In this document: piece after piece, positions 1-6,264 of the stretch
Layout of the letters: the number at the start of each line of letters is the position of its first letter
How positions within the stretch are numbered: position 1 is the stretch's first letter
Source of the DNA: Bifidobacteriaceae bacterium
GTDB lineage: Bacteria > Actinomycetota > Actinomycetes > Actinomycetales > WQXJ01
NCBI GenBank assembly: GCA_031278675.1
Contig: JAITJY010000263.1
Coordinates: 1-15,814 of the forward strand
Direction: 5' to 3'
DNA length: 15,814 nt
Notes under the pieces: model-generated
Seen by the model: only the letters and a program-made list of their open reading frames with translations
Told to the model about the DNA's origin: nothing
Database searches by the model: none
Made by a program: the position numbers and the translations under genes

Positions 1-82
1 CCACGACCCCACCACCGGTATCACCACCATCACAACCCCAACCGGACACCACACCCACATCCCACCACCACTACTCCAATAA
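1..82 (+). CDS. C-terminal fragment of a probable DUF222/HNH endonuclease-type protein (runs off the left edge)
   Basis: The frame starting at base 2 is open from the window edge to a TAA at 80-82 and encodes 26 residues: HDPTTGITTITTPTGHHTH followed by IPPPLLQ. The pattern 'DPxTGxxTxTTPTGHxxT...PPPLL' is, from memory, how many actinobacterial DUF222 (13E12-repeat) proteins end, just after their HNH nuclease domain. C-ending Thr, His and Pro codons fit a real GC-rich gene, and the base composition changes sharply after the stop. The catalytic HNH region would lie left of the window, so function cannot be confirmed. DUF222/HNH genes are often multicopy and linked to mobile or repeated DNA. Alternative: a chance AC-rich open frame. 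Confidence 0.5.
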   Translation, partial: HDPTTGITTITTPTGHHTHIPPPLLQ

Positions 83-473
83 CCAAACAAAGGGTCAAGG
101 ATTCGAGGGGACGGCGGGGACAATCGGCTGCGCCGAGGACGGTCAGGGCCGACGGGGACGGTCGGCTGGGCCGAGGACGGTCAGGGCCGGCGGGGACGGT
201 CGGGGACGGTCGAGGCCGCCGGGAACAATCGGCTGCGCCGAGGATGGCCGACGCCGCCATCCGGGGGTGCCCCGAAAATCGGCGTCATCGTCATTCAATG
301 CGCTTCCGTCATGGTCATACAACGCGACAGATAACACCACCCCAACCAGCCGAGACGCCCGCCGCGCCGCTACCGACGGCCGCTACCGACGGTCGGGGCC
401 GGCAGGGACGGCCGGGCTGGGACGAACCGCGCGGCATCGGACAACCCGGGATCAACCATCTTGCGGGCGCGCG
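83..473. other. Non-coding spacer between the HNH-type fragment and the rpmB terminator
   Basis: About 390 bases with no convincing gene. Open frames here run through low-complexity GC repeats, show no recognisable domain and lack good ribosome-binding sites. The left half carries the 38-bp tandem repeat annotated separately. Bases 361-420 hold related short units (CTACCGACGG twice, then GGTCGGGGCCGGCAGGGACGG). No terminator for the upstream HNH-type fragment could be identified. Confidence 0.6.
116..252. repeat. 38-bp imperfect tandem repeat with a third partial copy
   Basis: A unit beginning TCGGCTG(C/G)GCCGAGGACGG and ending CGGGGACGG starts at 124 and again at 162 (period 38) with only a few mismatches. 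Its first part recurs at 229 as TCGGCTGCGCCGAGGA. The preceding GGG(G/A)ACAA is also shared between the first and third copies. The copies lie in non-coding DNA and have no palindromic structure that would suggest CRISPR. Confidence 0.7.
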
Positions 474-502
474 AAAAGGCCCGAACCGCGTGGGTCCGGG
501 CC
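474..502 (-). terminator. Rho-independent terminator of rpmB
   Basis: Read on the minus strand, GGCCCGGACC (502-493) pairs with GGTTCGGGCC (487-478) across the loop CACGC, and TTTT (477-474) follows. The one irregular pair is a G-U wobble on the minus-strand RNA but an A-C mismatch on the plus strand, so the hairpin is oriented for rpmB. It starts 15 bases after the rpmB stop codon. The T tract is short, as is common in GC-rich genomes. Confidence 0.8.
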
Positions 503-517
503 TGGTTGAAACGGGTG

Positions 518-703
518 TTAGCGGGTGACCTTGCCGGCTTTGATGCACCGGGTGCAGACGTTGAGCCGCTTCGGCGTGCCGTTCACCTTGGCGTGTACCC
601 GCTGGATGTTGGGGTTCCAGCGCCGCTTGGTGCGACGGTGCGAGTGGGAGACGCTGTACCCAAACCCGGGTCCCTTGCCACAGATTTCGCACTTGGCAGC
701 CAC
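518..703 (-). CDS. rpmB: 50S ribosomal protein L28, zinc-ribbon form
   Basis: A 61-residue protein of the large ribosomal subunit. It begins MAAKCEICGKGPGFG, continues with the L28 hallmark SHSHRRTKRRWNPN, and ends in a CTRCIKAGKV segment. The pairs C5/C8 and C50/C53 form a CxxC...CxxC zinc ribbon, so this is the zinc-binding (C+) form. The start is GTG at 703-701: AGGAG lies 7 bases upstream and residue 2 onwards matches the family N-terminus. The open frame extends further upstream, but that part has no L28 similarity. The gene is transcribed alone, divergent from recG, with its own terminator just downstream. The probable promoter is about 100 bases upstream (TAGACT at 810-805). Confidence 0.96.
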   Translation of the reverse strand: MAAKCEICGKGPGFGYSVSHSHRRTKRRWNPNIQRVHAKVNGTPKRLNVCTRCIKAGKVTR

Positions 704-804
704 GATTGAACTCCTGAAAACACTAGATGGTTCCGCTTGCCGCGAGCGGCCCGCAGGCCTCGGCGAGGCGACGGACCCCCGCTCGGGCGGAGATGACTGC
801 TGAG

Positions 805-810
805 AGTCTA
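805..810 (-). promoter_or_regulatory. Probable -10 element of the rpmB promoter
   Basis: On the minus strand GCGTTAGACT ends at 805, giving TAGACT as the -10 hexamer (TAnnnT). No good -35 is visible; CTAGGC, 16 bases upstream, is weak. The predicted RNA would start near 798 and have a leader of about 95 bases. The same ten bases GCGTTAGACT form the -10 region of the yceD-rpmF-rnc promoter, which supports the call. The rest of the 704-957 divergent spacer holds nothing else I can define, apart from a TATAGC at 943-948 that could be a weak -10 for recG. Confidence 0.45.
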
Positions 811-957
811 ACGCATTGCGCAACCCGCCTAGCGCGTGAACGCGTGTGGCGGCATCGGACTGGGCGTCAGCCGACGCGTGCACCTTCGGGACGGGGCTGC
901 GGGGCTTCTTGGTTTCGTGGCGTTACGGTGACAGTGGGGCGCTATAGCCTGGCTGGT

Positions 958-3507
958 ATGGATTCGTTGCGCGGCGCGGGGGAGCTCCCGGCTGACACCT
1001 ACCTCGCGGCGCGGGTGGAACGGGTCGCCGGGCGCGCTGGGAAGAAGCTGGCCAGCGCGGGGCTCGCGACGGTCGGCGACTTGCTGCGACACTTCCCGCG
1101 GCGTTACGAGGACCCGCGCATCCCAACCGACATGGCGCTGCTGCGGCTCGACGAGATGGCGACCATCAACGCGCGCATCGCGTCGGTGGTGACGCGGCCC
1201 ACCAAGAACCGCTCCCAGTGGCTGGTCGCGGCGGTCATCACGGATGGGACGCATCAGTTGAATCTGACCTTTTTCCTGCGCAAATACCATCTAGTCGAAT
1301 ATTACGAGCGCGAGTTGCAAGTCGGCCGGATGGGGCTGTTCACCGGCCGGGTGGGGCATTATCGGGGCACGCTGCAACTGGTGCATCCGGAGGTCATGTG
1401 GGAGGAGCAGTCGGCTGGGCTCGACCCGCGGTTCGCGAACCGGCTCATCCCGATCTACCCGGCGGTGGCGGGCCTCGCTTCCCCGGCGTTGCGGCGGGCG
1501 ATCCAGGCGGCATTGACCGCATTGGACGATGACGTGCCAACCGACCCCCTGCCCCCCAACGTTTTGAGTTCCTGCGGTTTGCCGTCGTTGGGTCAAGCGT
1601 TGTGGGATATCCACAATCCGGCTCGCCCGGCTGAATGGGCGCGGGCCCGCCACCGGTTCCGTTTTGAGGAGGCGTTTGAGCTCCAGGCGGCGCTGGCCCA
1701 AAGGCGGTGGCGCGCTCGGCGCAGCGGGGGCGCGGTGCCAAGGCCCCCGCGCCAGGACGGATTGTCGCTGGTCAGCGCGTTGGATGCGCGGTTGCCGTTC
1801 GAGTTGACAAGTGCTCAGCGGGCTGCCGGCGAGCGGTTGAGCCGACTGGTGAGTGAGGTGGCGCCCATGAACCAACTCCTGCAGGGCGATGTCGGGTCAG
1901 GTAAGACAGTGGTGGCGTTGCGGGCCATGCTTCAGGTGATCGAATCCGGGGGGCAGGCCGCCTTGTTGGCTCCAACCGAGGTGTTGGCGGCGCAACACTA
2001 CCGGACCATTAGGGAACTGCTGGGGCCGTTGGTGGAAGAAGATGCGCTGTTCTTAGAGGTGGATGACCTGGCTCGGGAGGCTGGGCCGGGCGCCGGGGGC
2101 GCGGAAGGCGTTGCGGGCGCGGCGGGCGTTGCTGGCCGGGCGGGCTCTGGGGGTGGTGCGGCTCGGGGGGCTGGGCCTGGCGCGGCGGGCCGGGTGCGGC
2201 TGCGTTGCTTGACAGGTTCGCTGACGCCGAAGGCGAAGGCGCAGGCTCACGCCGACCTGCGTGCGGGACGGATTGACCTGGTGATCGGCACGCATGCGTT
2301 GCTTGAAGAAGCGGTGTCTTTCAAGGACCTGGGTCTGGTTGTCGTGGACGAACAGCACCGGTTCGGTGTGGAACAGCGCGATGCACTGCGTTCCAAGGGG
2401 GAGTCCGTCCCGCATGTACTGGTCATGACCGCGACACCCATTCCCCGGACTGTGGCGATGACTGTATTCGGAGACTTGGGTCTCATAACGTTGGAGACCA
2501 GTCCGCCCGGCCGCCAGCCGGTCGCCACTACCTGGGTCAACCCGAAGACTCATCCTGCCTGGTTGACTCGTGTCTGGGAGCGCATCGCGGAAGAGGTCGC
2601 TGCGGGGCACCGCGCTTTTGTGATCTGTCCGGCGATTGAGCCGGGCCAGGTGGAGGCCGGCACGCAGATCGTCGAAGACCCTGGCGAACTCCTGGGCCAA
2701 TTGGCGTTTCCCGGCCTGAGCAACCCGCCCCAGCTCACCGAGCGTGCTCCTCCGCCGGACGCCTCAGCGAGCCACACTATGTGGCCGAAACCTTTGCACC
2801 TGAACCCAGTTTCGCCCACTCGGGGTCCCCGCAAAATCTCGGAGGGAAGCGGAGAGAGTTTGTGGGGTGGGTCTAGGGGGGAGGTCACATCTGGCTCGGG
2901 CTTGGCCTCGGTCAGCCAGGTCTTGGCGGACTTGGCCGCTGTCCCTGCTTTGCAGGGCGTACGCCTGGCCCCGCTCCACGGGCGCATGAGCGCCGCCGAG
3001 AAGGAGCAGACCATGGCAGCATTCGTTGCCGGGGACATTGATGTACTGGTGGCGACCACGGTGGTGGAAGTCGGCATCGACGTGCGGGAGGCAACTGGGC
3101 TGGTGGTCTTGGATGCTGACCGGTTCGGGCTGTCGCAACTCCACCAGTTGCGGGGCAGAGTGGGGCGCGGCGCCGATCCGGCGGTGTGTTTGCTGGTCTC
3201 TGACGCGGCGCCGGATTCGACGGCGGCGGTTCGCCTGGAGGCGATGCAGCGGACCACCGACGGGTTCGAACTCGCTGAAGTCGACCTGGCGACGCGCCGC
3301 GAGGGGCAGATTCTGGGAGATACGCAGTCCGGCAGTTCGTCGCTGAAACTGGTCCGGTTGGCTCAGGATGCGGAACTGATCGCGGATGCGCGCGAGGCGG
3401 CTCAGCGGCTGGTGGAACAAGACCCCGAATTGGTCACCCAGCCGGCTCTAGCGGCGAGCATAGGGCGGTTGCTCGCGGGGCGTGAAGCCTATCTGGAAAG
3501 AGGGTGA
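958..3507 (+). CDS. recG: ATP-dependent DNA helicase RecG with two in-frame insertions
   Basis: Superfamily 2 helicase that reverses stalled forks and branch-migrates Holliday junctions. The 849 residues include an N-terminal wedge/OB region (about 1-250). Helicase motifs are intact: Walker A GDVGSGKT 310-317, DEQH 464-467, TATPIPRT 491-498, LHGRM 673-677, TTVVEVGIDV ending at 709, and QLHQLRGRVGRG 727-738. Usual length is roughly 690-750. The excess comes from a Gly/Ala-rich insertion (about 372-411) between motifs Ia and II and a longer one (about 583-648) before LHGRM. ATG 958 was chosen because homology begins there. The open frame extends 77 codons upstream through the rpmB promoter region. 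No Shine-Dalgarno is evident, and TATAGC at 943-948 could make the start nearly leaderless. The gene overlaps rsmD by 4 bases. Confidence 0.95.
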   Translation: MDSLRGAGELPADTYLAARVERVAGRAGKKLASAGLATVGDLLRHFPRRYEDPRIPTDMALLRLDEMATINARIASVVTRPTKNRSQWLVAAVITDGTHQLNLTFFLRKYHLVEYYERELQVGRMGLFTGRVGHYRGTLQLVHPEVMWEEQSAGLDPRFANRLIPIYPAVAGLASPALRRAIQAALTALDDDVPTDPLPPNVLSSCGLPSLGQALWDIHNPARPAEWARARHRFRFEEAFELQAALAQRRWRARRSGGAVPRPPRQDGLSLVSALDARLPFELTSAQRAAGERLSRLVSEVAPMNQLLQGDVGSGKTVVALRAMLQVIESGGQAALLAPTEVLAAQHYRTIRELLGPLVEEDALFLEVDDLAREAGPGAGGAEGVAGAAGVAGRAGSGGGAARGAGPGAAGRVRLRCLTGSLTPKAKAQAHADLRAGRIDLVIGTHALLEEAVSFKDLGLVVVDEQHRFGVEQRDALRSKGESVPHVLVMTATPIPRTVAMTVFGDLGLITLETSPPGRQPVATTWVNPKTHPAWLTRVWERIAEEVAAGHRAFVICPAIEPGQVEAGTQIVEDPGELLGQLAFPGLSNPPQLTERAPPPDASASHTMWPKPLHLNPVSPTRGPRKISEGSGESLWGGSRGEVTSGSGLASVSQVLADLAAVPALQGVRLAPLHGRMSAAEKEQTMAAFVAGDIDVLVATTVVEVGIDVREATGLVVLDADRFGLSQLHQLRGRVGRGADPAVCLLVSDAAPDSTAAVRLEAMQRTTDGFELAEVDLATRREGQILGDTQSGSSSLKLVRLAQDAELIADAREAAQRLVEQDPELVTQPALAASIGRLLAGREAYLERG
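2768..2898. repeat. Possible MITE-like or palindromic insertion inside recG
   Basis: This in-frame segment encodes RecG residues about 604-647, which have no place in the usual helicase core. CGAGCCA at 2768-2774 is mirrored by TGGCTCG at 2892-2898. The match continues inward with a 3-base offset (GTGGCC near 2781 against GGTCAC near 2883), giving imperfect terminal inverted repeats. The span from GAGCCA to TGGCTC is 129 bp, or 43 codons. Inside are GCCACA-CTA-TGTGGC (2771-2785) and CGGGGTCCCCG (2821-2831). Codons such as AGG, GGA, AGT, TCT and ACA are unlike the neighbours. No target-site duplication is clear and no second copy lies in the window, so mobility is inference. Confidence 0.35.
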
Positions 3508-4145
3508 AGCGGAGCGTGACCAGGATAATCGGTGGCAGGCTGGGCGGACGGACCATTCCGGTGCCGCAGCGCGGGACGCGGCCAACCTCTGAGCGAGTCC
3601 GAGAAGCAGTGTTTTCAATGCTGGAGGCGTTGCTGGGCGGTCCCGCCGGTTGGGCCGACCTGGCAGTGGCCGACTTGTATGCGGGATCGGGTGCCCTTGG
3701 TCTGGAAGCACTGAGCCGCGGAGCGGCCCGGGCGGTGCTGGTGGATTCATCGCGGCAGGCGGCGCGCCTGGCTGGGGCTAACGCGACCGCGTTGGGGTTG
3801 GAGGCCCAAGTGCAAGTGGTCTGCGCGCCGGTGGAACGGTCTGCGAGCGGCAGAACTCTAGTGAGAGCTGGACCATTCGGTCTGGTGTTCCTTGATCCGC
3901 CCTACGAACTCGCTGCGCCTGACCTCGACCGCATCTTGGCGCGCCTCGCGCGAAGCGGTCCTGACCTAATCAAGGACGGCGCGCTCGTGGTGGTGGAGCG
4001 TTCGGCGCGCAGCGCGGCACCAACCTGGCCGTCGCATTGGGAGCCCGTTGACCGGCGGAGCTACGGCGACACGGCAGTTCATTTGGGTCGCGCCGGTCAC
4101 CCGCTGCCGAACAATCCACTGCGGTCGGCGGTGACCGGTTCGTAG
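3504..4145 (+). CDS. rsmD: 16S rRNA (guanine966-N2)-methyltransferase RsmD
   Basis: Methylates N2 of G966 in 16S rRNA using S-adenosylmethionine during small-subunit assembly. The 213 residues show the family pattern: TRIIGGRLGGR near the N-terminus, TRPTSERVREAVFSML at 25-40, the SAM-binding motif DLYAGSGALGLEAL at 57-70, and the catalytic DPPY at 131-134. GTG 3504 overlaps the recG stop (GTGA), pointing to translational coupling. A second GTG at 3516 (MTRIIGG...) matches the commonest family N-terminus equally well. coaD follows after a short gap, an order well known in bacteria. Confidence 0.93.
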   Translation: MKRSVTRIIGGRLGGRTIPVPQRGTRPTSERVREAVFSMLEALLGGPAGWADLAVADLYAGSGALGLEALSRGAARAVLVDSSRQAARLAGANATALGLEAQVQVVCAPVERSASGRTLVRAGPFGLVFLDPPYELAAPDLDRILARLARSGPDLIKDGALVVVERSARSAAPTWPSHWEPVDRRSYGDTAVHLGRAGHPLPNNPLRSAVTGS

Positions 4146-4173
4146 AAGACCATCAAGCTGAGAGGATTAAGGC

Positions 4174-4722
4174 ATGACGCAAGGACTGGAAACCGCGCCT
4201 CGGCGCTGGGCGCGCCACGATGAGCCCGTGGCTCATCGGTCTAGCTTGGCTGTTGTTCCGGGGTCTTTCGACCCGATCACCCTAGGCCACCTTGATGTGG
4301 TGGAACGCGCGGCGCGGCTGTTCGACGCGGTGATCGTGGGTGTGGCGGAGAACTCGGCCAAACTGGGGCTCTTGTCGATCGCCACCCGGATAGAACTGAT
4401 CGAGGATTGCACAGGACACCTCGACAATGTCCAGGTGGCGCGGGTACCAGGCCTGCTGGCAGAGTTCTGCCGCGAAGTCGGGGCGATCGCCATAGTCAAA
4501 GGGCTGCGTGGTGGCCAAGACTGGGGCCACGAAGAGCCGATGGCGCTTGTCAACAAGGAGTTGACCGGGATCGAAACAGTGTTCCTGGCGGCCGCGCCAA
4601 CCTGGGGACACGTGTCGAGTTCACTCGTCAAGGATGTGGTGCGCCACGGCGGCAACATCAGCCCCTACGTCACCCCAGCGGTCGAAGCCGCCTTGGTCGC
4701 CTACCTCCACGGCCCAGTCTGA
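4174..4722 (+). CDS. coaD: Phosphopantetheine adenylyltransferase CoaD
   Basis: Transfers AMP from ATP to 4'-phosphopantetheine, the penultimate step of coenzyme A synthesis. Seen in the 182 residues: GSFDPITLGH (30-39) with the nucleotidyltransferase TxGH motif, K63 in the substrate loop, VKGLR (108-112) and the C-terminal SSSLVKDV (148-155). The usual '(D)F(E/D)YE' after GLR reads DWGHE here, a mild departure. ATG 4174 has AGGA 7 bases upstream. It gives about 24 residues more than typical CoaD; a GTG at 4228 would start nearer the conserved core but has no better site. The gene converges with the epimerase gene with 24 bases between stops and no obvious terminator. Confidence 0.94.
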   Translation: MTQGLETAPRRWARHDEPVAHRSSLAVVPGSFDPITLGHLDVVERAARLFDAVIVGVAENSAKLGLLSIATRIELIEDCTGHLDNVQVARVPGLLAEFCREVGAIAIVKGLRGGQDWGHEEPMALVNKELTGIETVFLAAAPTWGHVSSSLVKDVVRHGGNISPYVTPAVEAALVAYLHGPV

Positions 4723-4746
4723 CCCGGGCAGCCGACGCCCCCTGGC

Positions 4747-5814
4747 TCAGTAGTCCACGTCCACGCCGAGACCCGGCGCGTCGGATAAGCGGATGAACGG
4801 GATCTCGAAGTCGAAGGCGCTCTTGATTAGTCCCGAGTCGTCGAAGTCGTTGAAGCTGTCGAGGTCCGCGTAAATGACGTTGGGGCGAGCGGCCACGAGG
4901 TGCGCTCCCGCAGCGATCGACAACCGGGTCTCCAGCATGCAACCCAGCATGGTGGGCAGCCCGGCCGCCTCGGCGATGGCGTCGATCTGCAGCGCGCGGT
5001 AGATGCCGCCACACTTCATCAGCTTGATGTTGATGATGTCGGCGGCCTGGCGCCGGATGATTGTCACAGCGTCCTGCGGCGTGAAGCAACTCTCGTCGAC
5101 CATGATCGGGATAGGCGAACGGGACCGCACGTAGGCGGTCCCGTCGATGTCCCAGAACGGCAGCGGCTGTTCCACCGCGATCACGCCGTGCTCGGCGTAA
5201 TAGGCCAGTATCGCGGGCGCCTCGGCCGCCGTCCAACCCTGGTTGGCGTCCACTTTCAGCAGCGCAGTCGGCGCAGCCTCGCGGATCAGCCGGATCGCCT
5301 CCTTGTCCGCTTCGCGGTCCGCCCCGGCCTTAATCTTCAATTCGCGGTAGCCCCGCGCCACCAGTTTGGCGGCTTTCGCCGCCATTAGCGCAGGCTCACC
5401 CAACCCGATCGTCTGATCGGTCTCCACAGTGTTCCGCGTCCCGCCGAGGTAGCGATAAAGCGGCAGCGAGACGGATTTGGCCATCAGATCATGCAGCGCG
5501 ATGTCGATGGCGGCTTTCGCGGAGCCGTTGCGTATGAGGATCATGTCCATCGAGCGGTGGATTTGGTCGATCGCGAACGGGCTTTGCCCAACTACCACCG
5601 GCTCAAACGCCTTGATAGCGCCGAGGACAGTGTCAGCGGTCTCGCCTGTCACAAACCCGGTGGCGCAGCCCTCGCCGTAACCGGTCAGGCCGACATCGGT
5701 CTCAATCTTGACGAGCACCGTGTCAACGGTGGGAATTGCGCCGAGCGAGACCACGAATGGCTCCTCCAGCGTCAGGGTGAGTCGTTCGGCCGTGATCCGA
5801 GTGACGCGCATCAT
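4747..5814 (-). CDS. Dipeptide epimerase of the enolase superfamily (L-Ala-D/L-Glu epimerase-like)
   Basis: The 355 residues match the muconate-lactonizing subgroup of the enolase superfamily, dipeptide epimerase branch. Visible are the catalytic lysines of KIK (K160, K162), metal ligands D189 (KVDANQGW), E215 (VEQPL) and D240 (MVDES), the opposite-face lysine K264 in NIKLMK, and the DLD motif at 317-319. That DxD is the dipeptide epimerase hallmark, holding the substrate amino group. Spacing closely follows the Bacillus subtilis Ala-Glu epimerase as I recall it. Such enzymes invert the second residue of murein-derived L-Ala-D-Glu so it can be hydrolysed; others act on other dipeptides, so specificity is open. 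Start ATG 5814 (a second ATG follows at once) has AAGGAAGG about 5 bases upstream. There is no signal peptide, so it is cytoplasmic. Confidence 0.88.
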   Translation of the reverse strand: MMRVTRITAERLTLTLEEPFVVSLGAIPTVDTVLVKIETDVGLTGYGEGCATGFVTGETADTVLGAIKAFEPVVVGQSPFAIDQIHRSMDMILIRNGSAKAAIDIALHDLMAKSVSLPLYRYLGGTRNTVETDQTIGLGEPALMAAKAAKLVARGYRELKIKAGADREADKEAIRLIREAAPTALLKVDANQGWTAAEAPAILAYYAEHGVIAVEQPLPFWDIDGTAYVRSRSPIPIMVDESCFTPQDAVTIIRRQAADIINIKLMKCGGIYRALQIDAIAEAAGLPTMLGCMLETRLSIAAGAHLVAARPNVIYADLDSFNDFDDSGLIKSAFDFEIPFIRLSDAPGLGVDVDY

Positions 5815-6262
5815 GCCACCTTCCTTGCTGTCAGTGCGCCGAACTGGGCATAACGCTTACCCGATGGGAGTTGGCGGGGCCAGACCAGCGCGTCGATTTT
5901 CATTTCTTCAATGTAGACCCCGCACCGCCCCGCCCGCACCGGCGCTAAGCGGTTCGGTGTCCCGTTCCGCGCCCATCTGGCTCCGCAGCTAAGCAGGTTG
6001 CGCACCGTATATCCGAACCGCCGTGCTCATCATTGTTTGCAGCGTCGCACCACGAGATACAAAGGGTGTGGCAGTGCGTGATTGGGGCTCGCGCGGGCGG
6101 CGCGGGCGGCGCGGGCGGCGCGGGCGGCGCGGGCGGCGCGGGCGGCGCGGGTGGCGGGCGCGGCGCGGGCAGCGCGATTGGGGCTAGCGCGGGCGGGCGC
6201 GGGCGGCGTGGGCGGCGTGGGCGGCGCGGGCGGCGCGGGCGGCGTGGGCGGCGTGATTGGGG
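5815..6262. other. Spacer upstream of the epimerase gene, with tandem repeats
   Basis: About 450 bases between the CapA-like stop and the epimerase start. The half nearest CapA is the GC repeat array annotated separately. In the rest, the minus strand has TACATT (5915-5910) six bases before an ATG (5903). That ATG opens a 30-codon frame whose TGA (5813-5811) overlaps the epimerase ATG. No convincing -35 precedes it. The epimerase promoter must lie here but I cannot place it firmly. No RNA gene or riboswitch was recognised. Confidence 0.5.
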
Positions 6263-6264
6263 CT
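6080..6264. repeat. 9-bp GC tandem repeat arrays framed by a 10-bp boundary sequence
   Basis: GCGGGCGGC is repeated six times without error from 6093 to 6146, with a seventh variant (GCGGGTGGC) to 6155. A second array of six 9-bp units (GCGGGCGGC/GTGGGCGGC) spans 6199-6252. The sequence GATTGGGGCT stands at 6080, 6176 and 6255, framing both arrays; the last two copies continue AGCGC. The third boundary copy contains the stop codon of the CapA-like gene. The arrays are otherwise non-coding. Confidence 0.85.

Noticed and set aside
704..883. 60-codon upstream extension of the rpmB frame
   Set aside because: The L28 N-terminus and AGGAG place the start at GTG 703; the extension crosses the probable -10 element.
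727..957. 77-codon upstream extension of the recG frame
   Set aside because: It runs through the rpmB leader and promoter region, has no RecG similarity and no better ribosome-binding site; homology starts at ATG 958.
2053..3420. Long minus-strand open frames opposite recG
   Set aside because: They mirror the coding strand of a well-supported helicase in GC-rich DNA, have no recognisable domain and no start signals.
4723..4746. Terminator between coaD and the epimerase gene
   Set aside because: No stable hairpin with a T tract could be drawn in the 24-base gap.
6001..6080. tRNA-like GGTTCGGAT on the minus strand near 6018
   Set aside because: No cloverleaf arms could be fitted around it; the match is limited to a T-loop-like string.
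6080..6264. CRISPR array
   Set aside because: The units are contiguous 9-mers without unique spacers, and no cas genes are present.
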